From positions 30,768-94,767 of the forward strand of contig WION01000207.1 in NCBI GenBank assembly GCA_015039365.1: DNA of 64,000 bases. The letters are read 5' to 3'. Of the stretch, positions 1 through 11,900 are shown one piece after another. The translations under genes and the position numbers were made by a program. Each line of letters starts with the position of its first letter. Positions within the stretch are counted from its first letter, which is position 1. Below the pieces are notes generated by a model. It was not told where the DNA came from and searched no databases. It saw nothing but the letters and a program-made list of their open reading frames with translations. The DNA comes from Amanita rubescens. Lineage: Eukaryota > Basidiomycota > Agaricomycetes > Agaricales > Amanitaceae.

Positions 1-950
1 CTGTGAACATGCCACGTCCCTCCGCCGTGCTACTACCCATAGCCGCACCCCTTCACCGCCTTCTTACAGGTGGGAGACAGCTACATGGTAAGTCGATCCG
101 CCGCCAATCGTATATTGTATACTAACGACCCTACCCTCTGCCTTCCATGCTCCACCCCTCGATTACACCCACAAACGAGTCCCACCCCTCAACTGCACCC
201 ACAAGCGTGCTCGACCCTCAACCACAGCCCACAAATGAGCCCCACCCTCCACCACACCCCCTCAAACGTGCGATACCCCTTCAATTTGTCACGGTCTGGC
301 TGTTTGACCCCACCCAACACCATCCGCCACCGACTCACCTCCCTCCTCTATCATACGCATTGTCATCAGGACAAAGAGGTATGGGTTGCAGAAGTCTGAC
401 AGGTACTTGTACCCGCTACCCGTGCGGGTTTGCGTGAGGGCCCATGCAGAGCCCTACTCACTACTCAACAATGCCCCAAACTGTGTACCGTGACCCATCT
501 AGGTGTGTATCAATCACACCAATCCCATTCTCCGCGAAGCTAATACACCCCGTACCTCGTCTTTCTCTCACTCGCACCTGACAATGATGAGTCATGATAA
601 CATTGATACTGGCACCACAAGGAGGAAACACAAAACGGTTCGGAGTGAATTTCTGGGAGCTTTGCAGCATTTCTGCCAGTCGCATAGATCCTCACTACCA
701 TTGGCTGCATCATTGCTGGTTGTATCAATAGTCTACGGTAGGATTAATCCTATACTAACCACCTGTAAATTCATGATTGATAGACATTTTTAATGCTATG
801 TGTTTATAATTCTCAATCTTCATCCTGGCCGCTATAGACTTAATTACACTTATATTCTATACTAAATGTGATGTTAGTTAGACTTATGTGAATTCTAAGA
901 ATTTCGTAAACTCAATCTATTGATGTGACTTTTGTCACATAGACTTAAAG
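1..950. other. Intergenic stretch, no supported gene
   Basis: Only short overlapping frames occur on both strands. The left part is C-rich and proline/threonine-like in translation (about 150-320), which is typical of low-complexity sequence. From about 780 to 940 the DNA is AT-rich. I see no LTR start (TGTAAC) here. The Ty3-type element to the right would need one for its 3' LTR, so that element seems to lack its pol and 3' LTR in this window. Confidence 0.5.
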
Positions 951-3900
951 CTACCAGTGCTGGTGAAGAGCACCAAACACTGCCAAAGAGAGAGTAAGAG
1001 AGAATGAGAGAGAATAAGAGAGGGGCCTCGGACCTGCCACTTGGTGGCCCACATCTACAAGTCTGTTAATATGGATAAAGCCTTCGATGATGCCGAGGCG
1101 TTTGAAACCCCTTTTAGGGCCGTCTTCAACCTTGATCAGCCCGAGGTCTTTCGTTCCCCGTTGTCTGTATGCGACTGGCTCGACATTTATCCCAGACGCT
1201 TTCATACATTTGGCAACGTCATCTTCATCGTCGTCAACACATCGTATGACGCATGCTGTGTCTACGATGTCGGATTCGCAATTTGTCTCGGAGAGTATGT
1301 CACTCTCCTCCTCGGATTGGCTTGCATTGATTGTGTCTTCCGTTTGGGACCAATCTGTTAATTTGGTCCCATCTATTCTTTGTGAATTCTTTGGGTTAAG
1401 ATAGTCTCCGTTACTCTCAGTGTGAGTGGAGACTAAAACAGATACGAACGCTTCTGCCACCCAATCATTTAACGAGGGATCTTCATCGTCCTCGTACTGT
1501 TCGTGGGACAATTCTTCTGATTGTTCTTCCTCCCCTTCGTCTCCCGAGGCATTGTCCTCGTGCTGGGAGTCGGAGCGTGTCCCTTCAGTGGTGTTAGCGA
1601 CAGCTTTGTCGTTTTCTTCATCAATTGTCTCAACATTTGCTGCTTGTTTGGTGCGGCCGTTCTTTTTCGGACATCTGTTACTGTAGTGTCCTTTTTGTTT
1701 GCAATGGAAGCACTCAATCTGTTTAGACGTGCTTCCGGTTGGCTTATAATCCTTGGTTTTCGTCTGTATAACTTTGGACGTGTTAAGTCTAAAGCTGGTA
1801 CCGGGTTTTTTCTTTATAGGCTTGGAGCTCGTTTTTACGGGGCTCCTGTCCGGTAGCTTTAACTTTCATTTGTGTCGGATCTGTCGATCTTCGTAGAACA
1901 AGCCCTGTTCTACTTCGTTGGCTTTTTCGAAGATCAACTCGAAAGGACTCTTTTCGGGGTTGATACCATACTTCACGACAGCCCCTGCTATTTCTTCATT
2001 GAGCACGTCGACGAATCGTCGTGACATGTTGTACTCAGTTGGAGGTTGAACCATTAGTTGGCTTAACCTCTCTAAGTCCTTGTGTAATTCCATGACCGTT
2101 TTACTGCCCTGTTCTAAACGGTCGAATTTGGAGGCCGCGTCGCGAGATGAGGCCTCCTTAACAAAGTATCTCTTGAGTTCGATCATGGCCGTCTCAAACG
2201 TCCACAATCCCTCCGCATTGAGATGGATGGTATGTTGATACCATTTCAATGCTCTATCTTTTAGCGTAGATCCTAGGATGCCGACTCTAATTGCGTCGTC
2301 ATCCGGTCCCATGGCATTGTAATTCACGAGATATAGAAGGATCTCGTGGAGAAACCGTAGATATGTATCTATGGATTCTCCTCCGGAATATTCGGGAAGA
2401 GGGATTTTCATCATCTTCCCTACGTTAATCTTATCCGACCTGTGTTGGCTTGCCATATACGCGTCCTGTATTTCTTGTCGGACAATACCATCTGTTTGTT
2501 CAGATGATTTGTTTGTTGTCACAGGCGGGTCCGCGTTAGGGAGTCCTCCGATGTGACTTATGGACATGCTAGGCCTTAATCTCCTAGCAACGTAACTGAG
2601 CGGCGGTCCTTTCTGTGTTGGTGAACCAACCGAGCTTTGGCGAGATACGTTGGAGCTCCCGTTTCCCGATGGTGAGGGAGCTACATGGCCGATGTTAGCT
2701 GGCGTTTGCTCTCATCTTGGAGTACTCTCGGGGAGTTCGTTTACTCTCCGTTCAGAGCGTACAGGTATGGCATTGGAACCCGTAGCTCTCGCGTTAGGAC
2801 GTGGGTTATCGAATCTAGCTTGTCTCCGTAGCGGGGATAACCTTTCAAATAGTATGTTCACGTCTACGCCTGATTGTAGCTCCGTCAAGATGAAGTTGTT
2901 TGCTGAATTATACAGTCGGGTTTCGTAGTCTGGAGAGGTTTCTCGATTACCTCTCCTATGTACCCTGAGCTGGGATCCGCTATTCGTGTCCCTCTTGTAT
3001 TCCAAGACCTTTAGTTGAATAAGAGCATCCATTTCCCCGGACCTGATTAGGTGGGGAAAGTCATCCGTTACGTTCGCCTCCTCGTTCTGTGGAGGAACGA
3101 CAGCGTTCTGTTGAAGTATCATTGCTTCTTCCTTGTTTTCATCATCTTGTCCCGTGGCTTCGTTTAGCAGGGACAGAGAAACTCGTCTTGGATTTGGGGA
3201 TCTTCCTCTGTAAGATCCCGAATCCCGATGATGTTGATCTCCTGTCCCGTCTGAACTCGGAGATCAAGTCTGCTAGCAACGAGTTGCTTTGTTCTATTCT
3301 GTGGGCAATTTGAGAGAGCTGTTCTTTGCTTTCTCGTTGTCCTTCTAATATGGAGGCTTGAGTCTCTTCGAGCCTCCTGTTAGTTGCGTCGCCCGGTCGT
3401 GGGTAAGGGTAAAACTGAGTATTGTGAGGTGAGGGTTCCCCCAGTCGACGACTGGTTTGCGGGAACCCAAGTCCGACAGGCCTTTGGACTTGTGGAATGT
3501 ACTCAAGTTGAGCATCTTCACGTCTTTTAAACAAGCCGGCGTATCCATCTTCTTTCGTGGGAGAAGCTAGCTCTGCTACCTCCCTTTCATCACTTATCGA
3601 TTCAGGGCCTCCCGTACGTATAGCCATGGGAGGCTGGATGTCTAACGGAGATAGCTGTGCTGTCTCCTGGGGTACTGGCGAGTTCAGACTTATTATGTTG
3701 TAGGTGTTACCGGACTCAACGTCTAAACCGGGTTGTCTGGGACTTAACGAAGATAGTCCCGTGGTATTGTGAACTGGAGGGGACAATTCCATTGTCCCCA
3801 GTACTCGTCCTTTCCCTTTGGGTGACTGTGCTGCAACTTTGGCATGGGAAGCAGCGTGGGTGGTGCTTACGGTTCTCGTCGTAACCTTACTGGTATCCCT

Positions 3901-4035
3901 AGTGTTACTAGGATTACCTAAGTTCGCGATACTTGCTGAACGTTGGACTATATGGGGCGAGCTCCTGGCTGATGCCGAGGGGGAGCTTGAGGTGGCTTGT
4001 TGCTTGGTTTTTCTTTTGCCTGGCCCTGACGCCAT
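951..4035 (-). pseudogene. gag: Decayed Ty3/gypsy-type Gag with CCHC zinc knuckle
   Basis: Gag would coat the element RNA in virus-like particles. One minus-strand frame carries most of it. The N-terminus (4035-3240) is Ser/Pro-rich and basic. The middle (2567-1866) looks like a Ty3-type capsid region, with an LPEYSGGESIDTYLRFL segment and an ALKWYQ segment. A perfect CX2CX4HX4C knuckle (CFHCKQKGHYSNRC) lies near 1670-1712 and is followed by an acidic tail. Breaks: in-frame TGA at 2712-2714 and at 1866-1868, and a frameshift near 3240, since continuity moves to another frame (GDQHHRDSGSYRGRS) there. The frame stops at 951. No protease, RT or integrase follows, so the element is truncated. The 5' LTR lies at 4171-4444. 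Confidence 0.8.
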
Positions 4036-4170
4036 GGCGTCGTTTATAATATGTTGGGTTTTTGTTTATATATAGGTTTTTGAAGGGTTTTTGTATTAAT
4101 TTTGGTAGTTTTCGTGTTTGAAAGTTTGTTGGTTCGAATATTGCTCCGCACTTGTGGAAGTGCAAAAAAG

Positions 4171-4444
4171 TGTAACATTTACTAAGACGGAACCAGGGGA
4201 TGGTTCCGGGACTGTTCGCACCTTGCGCCTTGCACTGGATCAATGTCTATTGAGACCGTGCGGGTGTGCGTGTGGTGAGTACGAGTTAAGTAAAAGTGTC
4301 CGTGACTATGTGACTAGCGCATATGGTATACTAAGTGACTACCTACTATAAAAGGAAACTATATATGGGGGATAATGAGGGAGCTAGGATTAGCTCCCGT
4401 CCTAGGGTATCTTGAATATATAAGCCTCCGAACGACCCGTTACA
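4171..4444 (-). repeat. 5' LTR of the Ty3-type gag element
   Basis: 274 bp bounded by TGTAACA on the left and CGTTACA on the right, the same kind of ends as the 8.2 kb elements. Internal blocks match those LTRs, including CCTTGCGCCTTGCACTGGATC and ACCGTGCGG. It contains the hairpin pairs GGAACC/GGTTCC and GGGAGCT/AGCTCCC. The bases beside it (4151-4170, CTTGTGGAAGTGCAAAAAAG on the plus strand) are almost identical to those beside the 8.2 kb element LTRs and would be the primer-binding region for minus-strand transcription. No matching 3' LTR is present. Confidence 0.75.
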
Positions 4445-4558
4445 AAGGTTCTATCTATATATATATATATATCCTGATCTGCTTAGTAAGCAGATAAGAT
4501 AAGATCTTCTTGTTATCTTAGATTAGATAAGATAACTTCGTCGCACCCCCTCGCTAAG
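4445..4558 (-). repeat. Probable stub of a copia 3' LTR, cut by the Ty3 element
   Basis: Read on the minus strand, the copia pol stop codon is followed by a purine run (AGCGAGGGGG) and then TGCGACGAAG, a plausible polypurine tract and LTR start near 4547. The sequence continues through repeated TTATCTTATC-like words and a TA microsatellite to 4445, where the Ty3-type LTR begins. The remainder of the copia LTR is not found on the far side. Inference only. Confidence 0.4.
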
Positions 4559-6116
4559 TCATCCTAGAATATTAATCCGCCATTTCTTTTTAATGAATTC
4601 TACTAGGAATTTGTTTTCATCCATCAATGTTTCTAAAAGATTCCACAAGTCCAACATTTGAATATCTTCTCGTTTAAAGGATCTTTTGATCTTTGCTTGC
4701 CTTATGGGTTCATATATCTTCATAATACGATCCCTAATTGGCTTTGGCAAGAGATCTTCTTTCCTGTTCATGAACGTATCCTTTGGTACTTTTGGATCAA
4801 GCATATCACGAATGAAATTTTGTCGCTTGTTCGTATACATGAACGTTGCTTCAACTCCATTTAAACCTTCAGCTGAAAGGTGTATCCAATGACTTGCACT
4901 ATGTATTTTAATAGTGGGATATGGAGTGACATTGACGGTGATTCCTAGTTCATTTATAAAGAACTGAATTTTCTCTCTATTCAGGTTCTTAGTCATTAAG
5001 TCCACTATTTGTTTATTAGTGGGAACGTAATAAAGATTGACTTCTTTTTGTTCGACACATTCCCTAATATAATGATAGCAAATAGAAATGTGTTTTGACT
5101 TGTGCTGTTGTGCAGGGTTTGATGCCAGAAATATTGCACCCTGATTGTTGCAAAGAAGATCAATGCCGTTCAAGGGGAAACCTAATTCTTGATATAGGTT
5201 CAGCACCCACATAATTTGATGTGAGGCATCAGACATTGCCATATATTCGGCTTCCGTTGATGACAACGCAACCATTTTCTGTTTTCGAGAAACCCAACAA
5301 ACTGCACCCCCTGCCAAAGTTAAGGCATAGCCTGTAACCAAGACTCTAGTCTCTCTGTCAGATGCCCAATCTGCGTCTGCATAGGCAACAAAGCCTTTCC
5401 CATTTCTGGAATAGGTGATTCGTGTGTCAAGGGTGTGCGCTATATATTTTACTATATAAAGCGCCCTTTGGATGTGGTCATAAGATGGATTAACAGAAAA
5501 TTGCGACATAAGGATAACAGCATAAGCTATATCCAGCCTAGTTCCTAAGGCGAGATATAATAACGATCCAATTATTTGCTGATAATAGGATCTGTCTTCA
5601 GAGGATGCTTCAGAGGTGTTTTTGACAGGTACATATCCTGCGGGTAAAGGAGTTGACACTGGCTTGCAATTTAACAAGCCAAAGCGTTCGACGACTGTCT
5701 TTGCATAAGCAGCTTGATCTATTACAAGCATACCAATTGCTCGGTCGTAATTGATTCTGATGCCCAAATATTCTTTAACTTTTCCAAGGTCCCAACATTC
5801 CCACATTTTCATAAACTCCTTTTTAATATATGAAATTGTTTCGGTCCTGTCTCCTATGAAAAGTATATCGTCCACATATATTACGCATATGGTAATATCT
5901 TTATCTGTGGTTCTGACATATATGCCAGAGTCGGCTAAGCATCGTTTAAATCCTAGGGACTTCAAGGATTTGTCTGCTTGTTTATTCCAAGCATACGATG
6001 CTTGTTTTAAGCCATAAATAGCTTTCTTAAGTTTATATACTTTAGATTCTTGTCCTTTAATGATGAAACCTTCTGGTTGTTGCATATATATTTCCCTAAG
6101 TTGCCATAGAGGAAAG
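4559..6116 (-). pseudogene. pol: Ty1/copia reverse transcriptase-RNase H, 3' part
   Basis: A 508-codon frame (6085-4559) starts inside the palm of an RVT_2-type reverse transcriptase. Landmarks are KLKKAIYGLKQASYAWN (about 17-33), the catalytic YVDD (about 70-73) and the RNase H segment ALSSTEAEYMAMSDASHQ (about 270). About 130 residues follow the usual end of copia RNase H and match nothing I know. Upstream, TAFLYGNL is in the adjacent frame (about 6094-6119), so one base is missing near 6098. The N-terminal half of the same RT lies at 14303-14640, because an 8.2 kb LTR element sits exactly between the codons for DVKT and AFLYG. Non-functional now. Confidence 0.9.
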
Positions 6117-6121
6117 CGGTT

Positions 6122-6449
6122 TGTAACGTTCTTACTGAAAGGAACCTAATAAGGTTCCAACTTAATCACCCCTTGCGTCTTGCACTGAATCAACATGTAT
6201 ATGTGATACCGTGCGGTGTACGCAAGTGGGGTAAAGTAAGGTGTAAGATGATGTCACAATGTGTGACAACCTACCATATATGTACCGTAACATAACTATC
6301 TACGAGAATAGAGGAAAACTATCTACAGGGAATAAATGAGGGAGCTAAACGTAGCTCCCATCCTCGTATTTGGAGATCCTCAAGGGATCTCCCATCTTGA
6401 TGAGTATCTTGATGAATATGTACGAGAGCTACATAGTAGCCCCGTTACA
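6122..6449 (-). repeat. 3' LTR of LTR element copy 1
   Basis: 328 bp starting TGTAACG and ending CGTTACA. It differs from its partner (13975-14302) at two G/A positions that I noticed. Hairpins: GGAACCT (6141-6147) with AGGTTCC (6152-6158), GGGAGCT/AGCTCCC and GGAGATCC/GGGATCTCC. Confidence 0.9.
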
Positions 6450-8932
6450 TCCTCCCCCACAAGATTGCATTACAATCTTAAGAAATGATGATATAAATGT
6501 CGTATATCTTCGAAAATTGTGTCTTAAGATCTTCGTGAGGTGTTAAACACTCGTCACATCCTCCCCCACTCGCCATAGGTCATGGGCGATGTATAGGAAT
6601 ACGGGAGAGGCTTGCATATGCATTGAACTTGCTTGGGAGAGTAGGAAAGAGGGGAGAGAACAATGATTCCACTGAAGTAAAATCTGATTTCTCCCCGAGG
6701 ATGTAGGGAATAGCAGGTAGAGTCTATCCCCGGTAAAAGCGAACATCTACGGTGTTGTTCACTTGTAGTTTGGGCCTGCAGAGTATTCGACGTGTGGGCG
6801 CGTCGAAATTCGGCGTAACTTCTGAGTATGGAAGGTGGTCACGTGAATGTGACAGCAGGCTGAGGCAGATGCGTCGAAATGAATTGCGCTCGGTTGGGCA
6901 TTGTCGTGGATGGTCCCGATGACTTGGATAGGATGCCTAGGGTGAGGGCATTGCTCGTGCAAAGTGTGAAGTCGAACGGTTGAAACGGGGACGCTCCATA
7001 GGCTTTCAACGTCGAGAGATCGGTACTGGTTGAAAGGGAATAGCCGGGATCCGGTGGTCATGTGACACGCGCGACTTGCGCGTCAAAATCCGTTTATTGC
7101 TAGGGGCTCTAGCAATAATCCAAGGCGGGAGGGAGCTCCGAATCCAGGAGCTCTCCAAGAATCCAATACGGCTTCAAGAGCCGTGTACTATCCTGGTGAA
7201 GATCGAGAGGACTCAGAGGAGAGGGAGAAAGGAGACGAGACGGCCGTGAGGGGATGGAGGCTAGGGCATATGGTGCATCTCTTCAAGTCTCTTCTTTCGT
7301 TTCTTCCTTTCGTTCCATTCGGCTTGCTGATATGATTGCTGGGCTAGCGCGATGGAACTTCAACGCTGAATGGGGACCGATCTCGGGGGATAGGAAATGG
7401 AGAATAGGGACCAGATAGACATGGTCCCGGGATAACAGATGGGTTTCTCCCCCACATGACGTACTTTGGGGAGAAGGGAATGGTGCAGATGCCGGGTAAG
7501 TACCTGATATCTTTCCTGTCGATGTGGTTGACGAGCGTCTGAGCCTAGACGCATATAACAGGCAGATAGCGAGAGCTTGTCCTCTCGTGTGTTTGATAGA
7601 AGGGAACGGGCTCAGGAACGGCCCGTTTGACATTATAGACGAATGGGGAGCTGAGGGAATGCGAGAGCTGATGCGGAAGAGCAGGACGAGACGAAGGCGG
7701 GGATTCCGGGAGAGGTACGTTCTTTTCTTTCTATTTCTTCGTTTCTCGCTGACCGATTTCTTTAAGCCGTGTCTTATCGATTCACAGGACTCAGAAGCGA
7801 GTCCTTTATGGATTTCCCACCGAATGGACGAGAGGCAAGAGGGAAGCGATGGGTTAGCTTCAGGACTAGGTAAGGCCTGTAGCTCTCTTTGCTCCTTTGC
7901 TTGTAGTAACTGCATCATATAGGCGCGGCATCTTATGCAAATCGACCGTCAACGTCAAGGAATGGGACTCATTCGAGTCCCGAATGTGTTCGGAGAGTTC
8001 GTTGGAACTCTCCATCGTTTTGTACAATCGATCCTAACTAACACGCCCAGCGTCTCTTCCCCTTCAAGAAGGAAAAAATGGGCATATATATTAATTGAGG
8101 GAACTCTTGTATGAGTTCCCGTGGGTTGTTGAGGGTATAGGCACTTTGGTAAGTCTTTTTATACCCGGGGATTGATGATTTACTGATGACCTGAATGTAG
8201 CGTCGTCTTTTGTCCGTTATAGGTGGTTTACGGCCGGGAGAAGGAGTAGACGATGTAGACGAGGGATGGCTGCGAGGGAGCAGCTTCGAAAGCAGGTGCG
8301 TTCTCGTTTTCTGTTCGTTCTGATTTGTATTAACTGCGTCGTATAGATGCAGTTATCCCGGTTCGTCGGACAATAAGGGGAGAGGACTCAGTATGAGTTC
8401 TCTCCAGGGTTTGTGTTTGAGACCTGGACAGTTCGTCGGTCTCGAGGGTAGGACTATGCGTCGCCCTCTCGCGTATTGGAACGAACGAGGGCCAGGAGGC
8501 ATTCCCGAGGACGCGCTGTCGAATGGATGGACAGGGAGGACTTAGTGGTGAGTCCTCCGGTAAATATTAGTGGAGAGTTCGTTGTAACTCTCCGTTTTTT
8601 AGGCTCATGATGAATCTAACTTGACTCATCACGAGTTTCTTCCCTTTTTACAAAGGGAAGGGTTATAATTAAGTCAGGGAGTCTCCTTCCGAGTAACTTG
8701 ATTAATTTAGGTGAATTGTAAGTTCATATCTTGATTATATCCATTTTGCTGATAGATTAGATATGTTCATAAATTTACAGATTTACAGGTGTGGAGGGCT
8801 CGAAATTAGCCCTCCTAATCAATTCGCAATTGCCACAAGAGGCTGAGCGACGAACGAGACGATGGAACGGCAATAACGTGAAGATATCACGGGAACGCTC
8901 GTGAATCGGGAGATGTCGACATTTGACGGTCG
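6450..8932. other. Internal region of copy 1 without a conserved frame
   Basis: The region is rich in short hairpins. Frames such as 7283-7918 are not kept in copy 2. Degenerate traces of the VVN...SP peptide repeat of the upstream ORF can be read on the minus strand (for example LVNHIDRKDIRYLPG near 7490-7540), which suggests that this is decayed coding sequence. Intron-like modules on the plus strand also continue through here (about 7500, 7715, 8150, 8297, 8551 and 8711). Confidence 0.5.
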
Positions 8933-11900
8933 TCACGGTCTCAGGTGGCTGATGCGAAGAAGATTGGATGGTATGGGCAGTATTCGTACTGCCCGATATA
9001 AGGGTGAGTGGTATTCACCCATGTTGATTGTTTTATTGACGACGAAATAGTTTTCAAGTTGTCTCGAATTGACCGCAATGTTGGGCGGTTTACAGCGGGC
9101 GCGCCAAATGCGTTCAACGCACACAGAACCAGGAGTTTCCGCCCACCACAAAAGCTCGGGCGGAAGTGAGGGTAGCCCGTTCGTTGCGGCCTTGACGTCG
9201 ACATAGGCATAAGAAGGAGAGGCTGAAGTGGGAGACACGTCGTCCTCGATGTACTCGTGGATGATTGTGTACTCCGTCTCTTCGGCCTCGCAATGCCTGA
9301 TTGCACAGAAGGTAATGACACTGAGGACCCGTGTCATTCTCAACGATATGCCAAGACTATAGTCAAGGTCGAAAGCGACGGCTTGGCTGGTGCGTTCGGG
9401 TATAAACGGTATGACGACTACCGTGTAATTAGGTGAGTACAGATTAATACTCGAGTCGAGTTTAGCATTAACGATATCCAAAAGATATCGTTGGGAGCTT
9501 CCGAGCCTTGAGATAGGAAGCTCCGAGGGAATTGGTTGGAGCTGCTTGATATTCAGCTGTTGAAGGGATAGCGGAGCCGGCTGAGGATCGGCTGGCATAC
9601 GTGAACGCGGTAGAGGGACCGCGGTGGAATCGGGTGGGCATCGAACGGTGCTTGTTTTCACGTTACTGACAGCGTATAGGTTGCGCTGCTCAGTTACTGT
9701 TCCAGCAGACTGGTATGGAGCATTTTGAGGGGACTGGGGGCCGAGTTGCGGAGTTCTCCCGGTCTTGGATAAGATGGGAGAAGGTTCGGTACATTCGGCC
9801 TTTGACTCAGGTGAGTACTCATTAGCACTCGCCAGGTTGATTAATGTATTGATGACATCCCAAGGGCGTTGTCAGGATGTTTGAAACCAGTCAAGATCAA
9901 GACTTGACTGTGTGAATGGATGGACTAGCCGATGCGAATCAAGGAAGACGGGTCTCGGCTGGAAGGATGGAGATGTCTGCGCAGGATAGGTGAATGCAGA
10001 CGAGCATAACGGCGTGAGGGCCGTATTGGGTGCAGGTGAGCATGAGTTTATGCTCATTTCCACGTTACTGACAGCGTGTAGGTTCCGCTGCCATTGGTTG
10101 CTCGCTTCGTTAAGCGTAGGTCCAGGAAGCCGTGGGATGGCTTCCGATTGTCCAGAGGAGAGCTCATTAGCTCTCCGAGCCTTCAGCTGCTGAAGGACAG
10201 CATTGGGTCGTATTGGAGAGGGTTCCGACTCTTCTTCAGATTCAGGTGAGCGTATTGTTATGCTTGCTTCTATTTTATTATTGACGACTTGTACGTTCAG
10301 TCGTCTAAAGTCCGATTCGGGTTCGGCAATCTTGTCAGGTGGGACCTCTGGAGAACAACGAACGGATTTGTCGCAAGTGAGGGGGCGTCGGTTGATATGC
10401 TCCCGAATATATGCAGCAGCTCTCGCGAGCTGTCCTCCTTCGTTCCTCGACAGAGTTAGGGCATGTTGGGATTGTCTTCGAGCGGTCCTGGTATAGGGTG
10501 AGTGTGGTAGTTCACTCGCCGATGAAGTCTTATTGACGAGGTTCAGGACACGTTGTCTTGTTACCACCTCAATAGGTGATAAAGTCTCGTCCAAAGGTGG
10601 ATGGGTGGATGCTGTTGGCGCAGGACGGATGAACGAAGGAACGGAAGTGGAGAATGGCAGCGTGGAAGCTGCTGTATCTTCAGGTATGTTCTCTTCACTT
10701 CTATTGATCTGAATGTTGACGACGGTGTCGTAGATCCGCCGTTTCTCCCTCCTTTCATCCGAAAGGGAAAGGGTTGAGACTCGTGCGCCGACGAGTCTTT
10801 GATTTTGAGCAGAGCGCTCAGCGGAACGCTCACAGATTCCGGAGGACTGAGTTGGTCCTCCTTTAGGTTTAACCGATTTTTTAGCTTCTCCGGTAGCAGG
10901 AGAAAAGGAGCTTTCACCAGACGGTGGTGAAGAAAATTCATTGGAGACACGAGAGAGGGTCTCCGGTAAACGGTGTGTAATATTTGTATCTACTACATGA
11001 TTTGTGTTTACGACGCTCGACGCGCGTTGTTTCGAAACTGCAGGGAAAGGAAGCGAGGCCCTGTCTCTGGAAGGACGAGTTGGAGGTGCCCGAGTTGAGG
11101 AGATTAGGTCGGGCGAGGTTTTCGACAGTGAGAAGGCCGTCTTGGGTGCAGGTAAGTGTTTGACTGCACTCGTTCTCTTCGCAGGGTTGAATTTCGCCTT
11201 TCCTATAGCTGGTTTCTCGACATCCCAACGTTTCAAAGAGGGAGCCGAGATGTTTCGGTTGGAAGGCTTGATACCAATACGAGAGTTTCCCTTCGGGATC
11301 TCTCTGGCTTTGAGAACGGCGTTATTCAACCGTTCTTTGGCTTTAGCAGGCGGGCAGAGGCTGAATGAAGGTCGGGAGATGGGCAAGACCATCTCCGAGA
11401 CAGGTTTGACCAATATGGGTATTCGAGCCGATGTGGGCTCGCGAGCAATATTCGGGGGACTCTTAATGAGTCCCGGGGGTTCTAGAGGGTTGTCCGGCTT
11501 CGCAGAGCTTGGACTAGCTTCAGAACGAGTCATATGAACTCGTTCGAGCGTGTTTTGAGTCTCTGGAGCCAAGACTCTCCGACTGGCCTCTTTTATCGCT
11601 TGCATGTGTATTTCTTCAAGAGAAAGATGTCGCAAAGGGCCAGGATGGACAGGAATGGTGACGGGAGCGGATCCTGGTAGCGTGAGGGCTACCGAAGCTT
11701 CAGGTATGTTATTTTCTTTAATTTCTTTTTGTATACTGATAACGGCGTCTAGCGTACGCCGTTCCTCCCCTGTTTCACCAAAGGACGAAAGAGAGGCGAC
11801 TTGCTTGTTGGTAAGTCGTCCAAATAGTATGGAATGCTCTGCGGAGCGTTCCGGGATATTTGCGGGAAGTTCGAAAGAACTTCCGAGCAGCTTAGCAGCT

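Noticed and set aside
70..437. Overlapping ~100-aa frames at the left edge
   Set aside because: They are proline/threonine low-complexity with no homologous pattern, and two frames are equally open.
7283..7918. 211-codon minus-strand frame in copy 1
   Set aside because: It is not conserved in the second copy at the same place. It contains decayed repeats of the upstream ORF.
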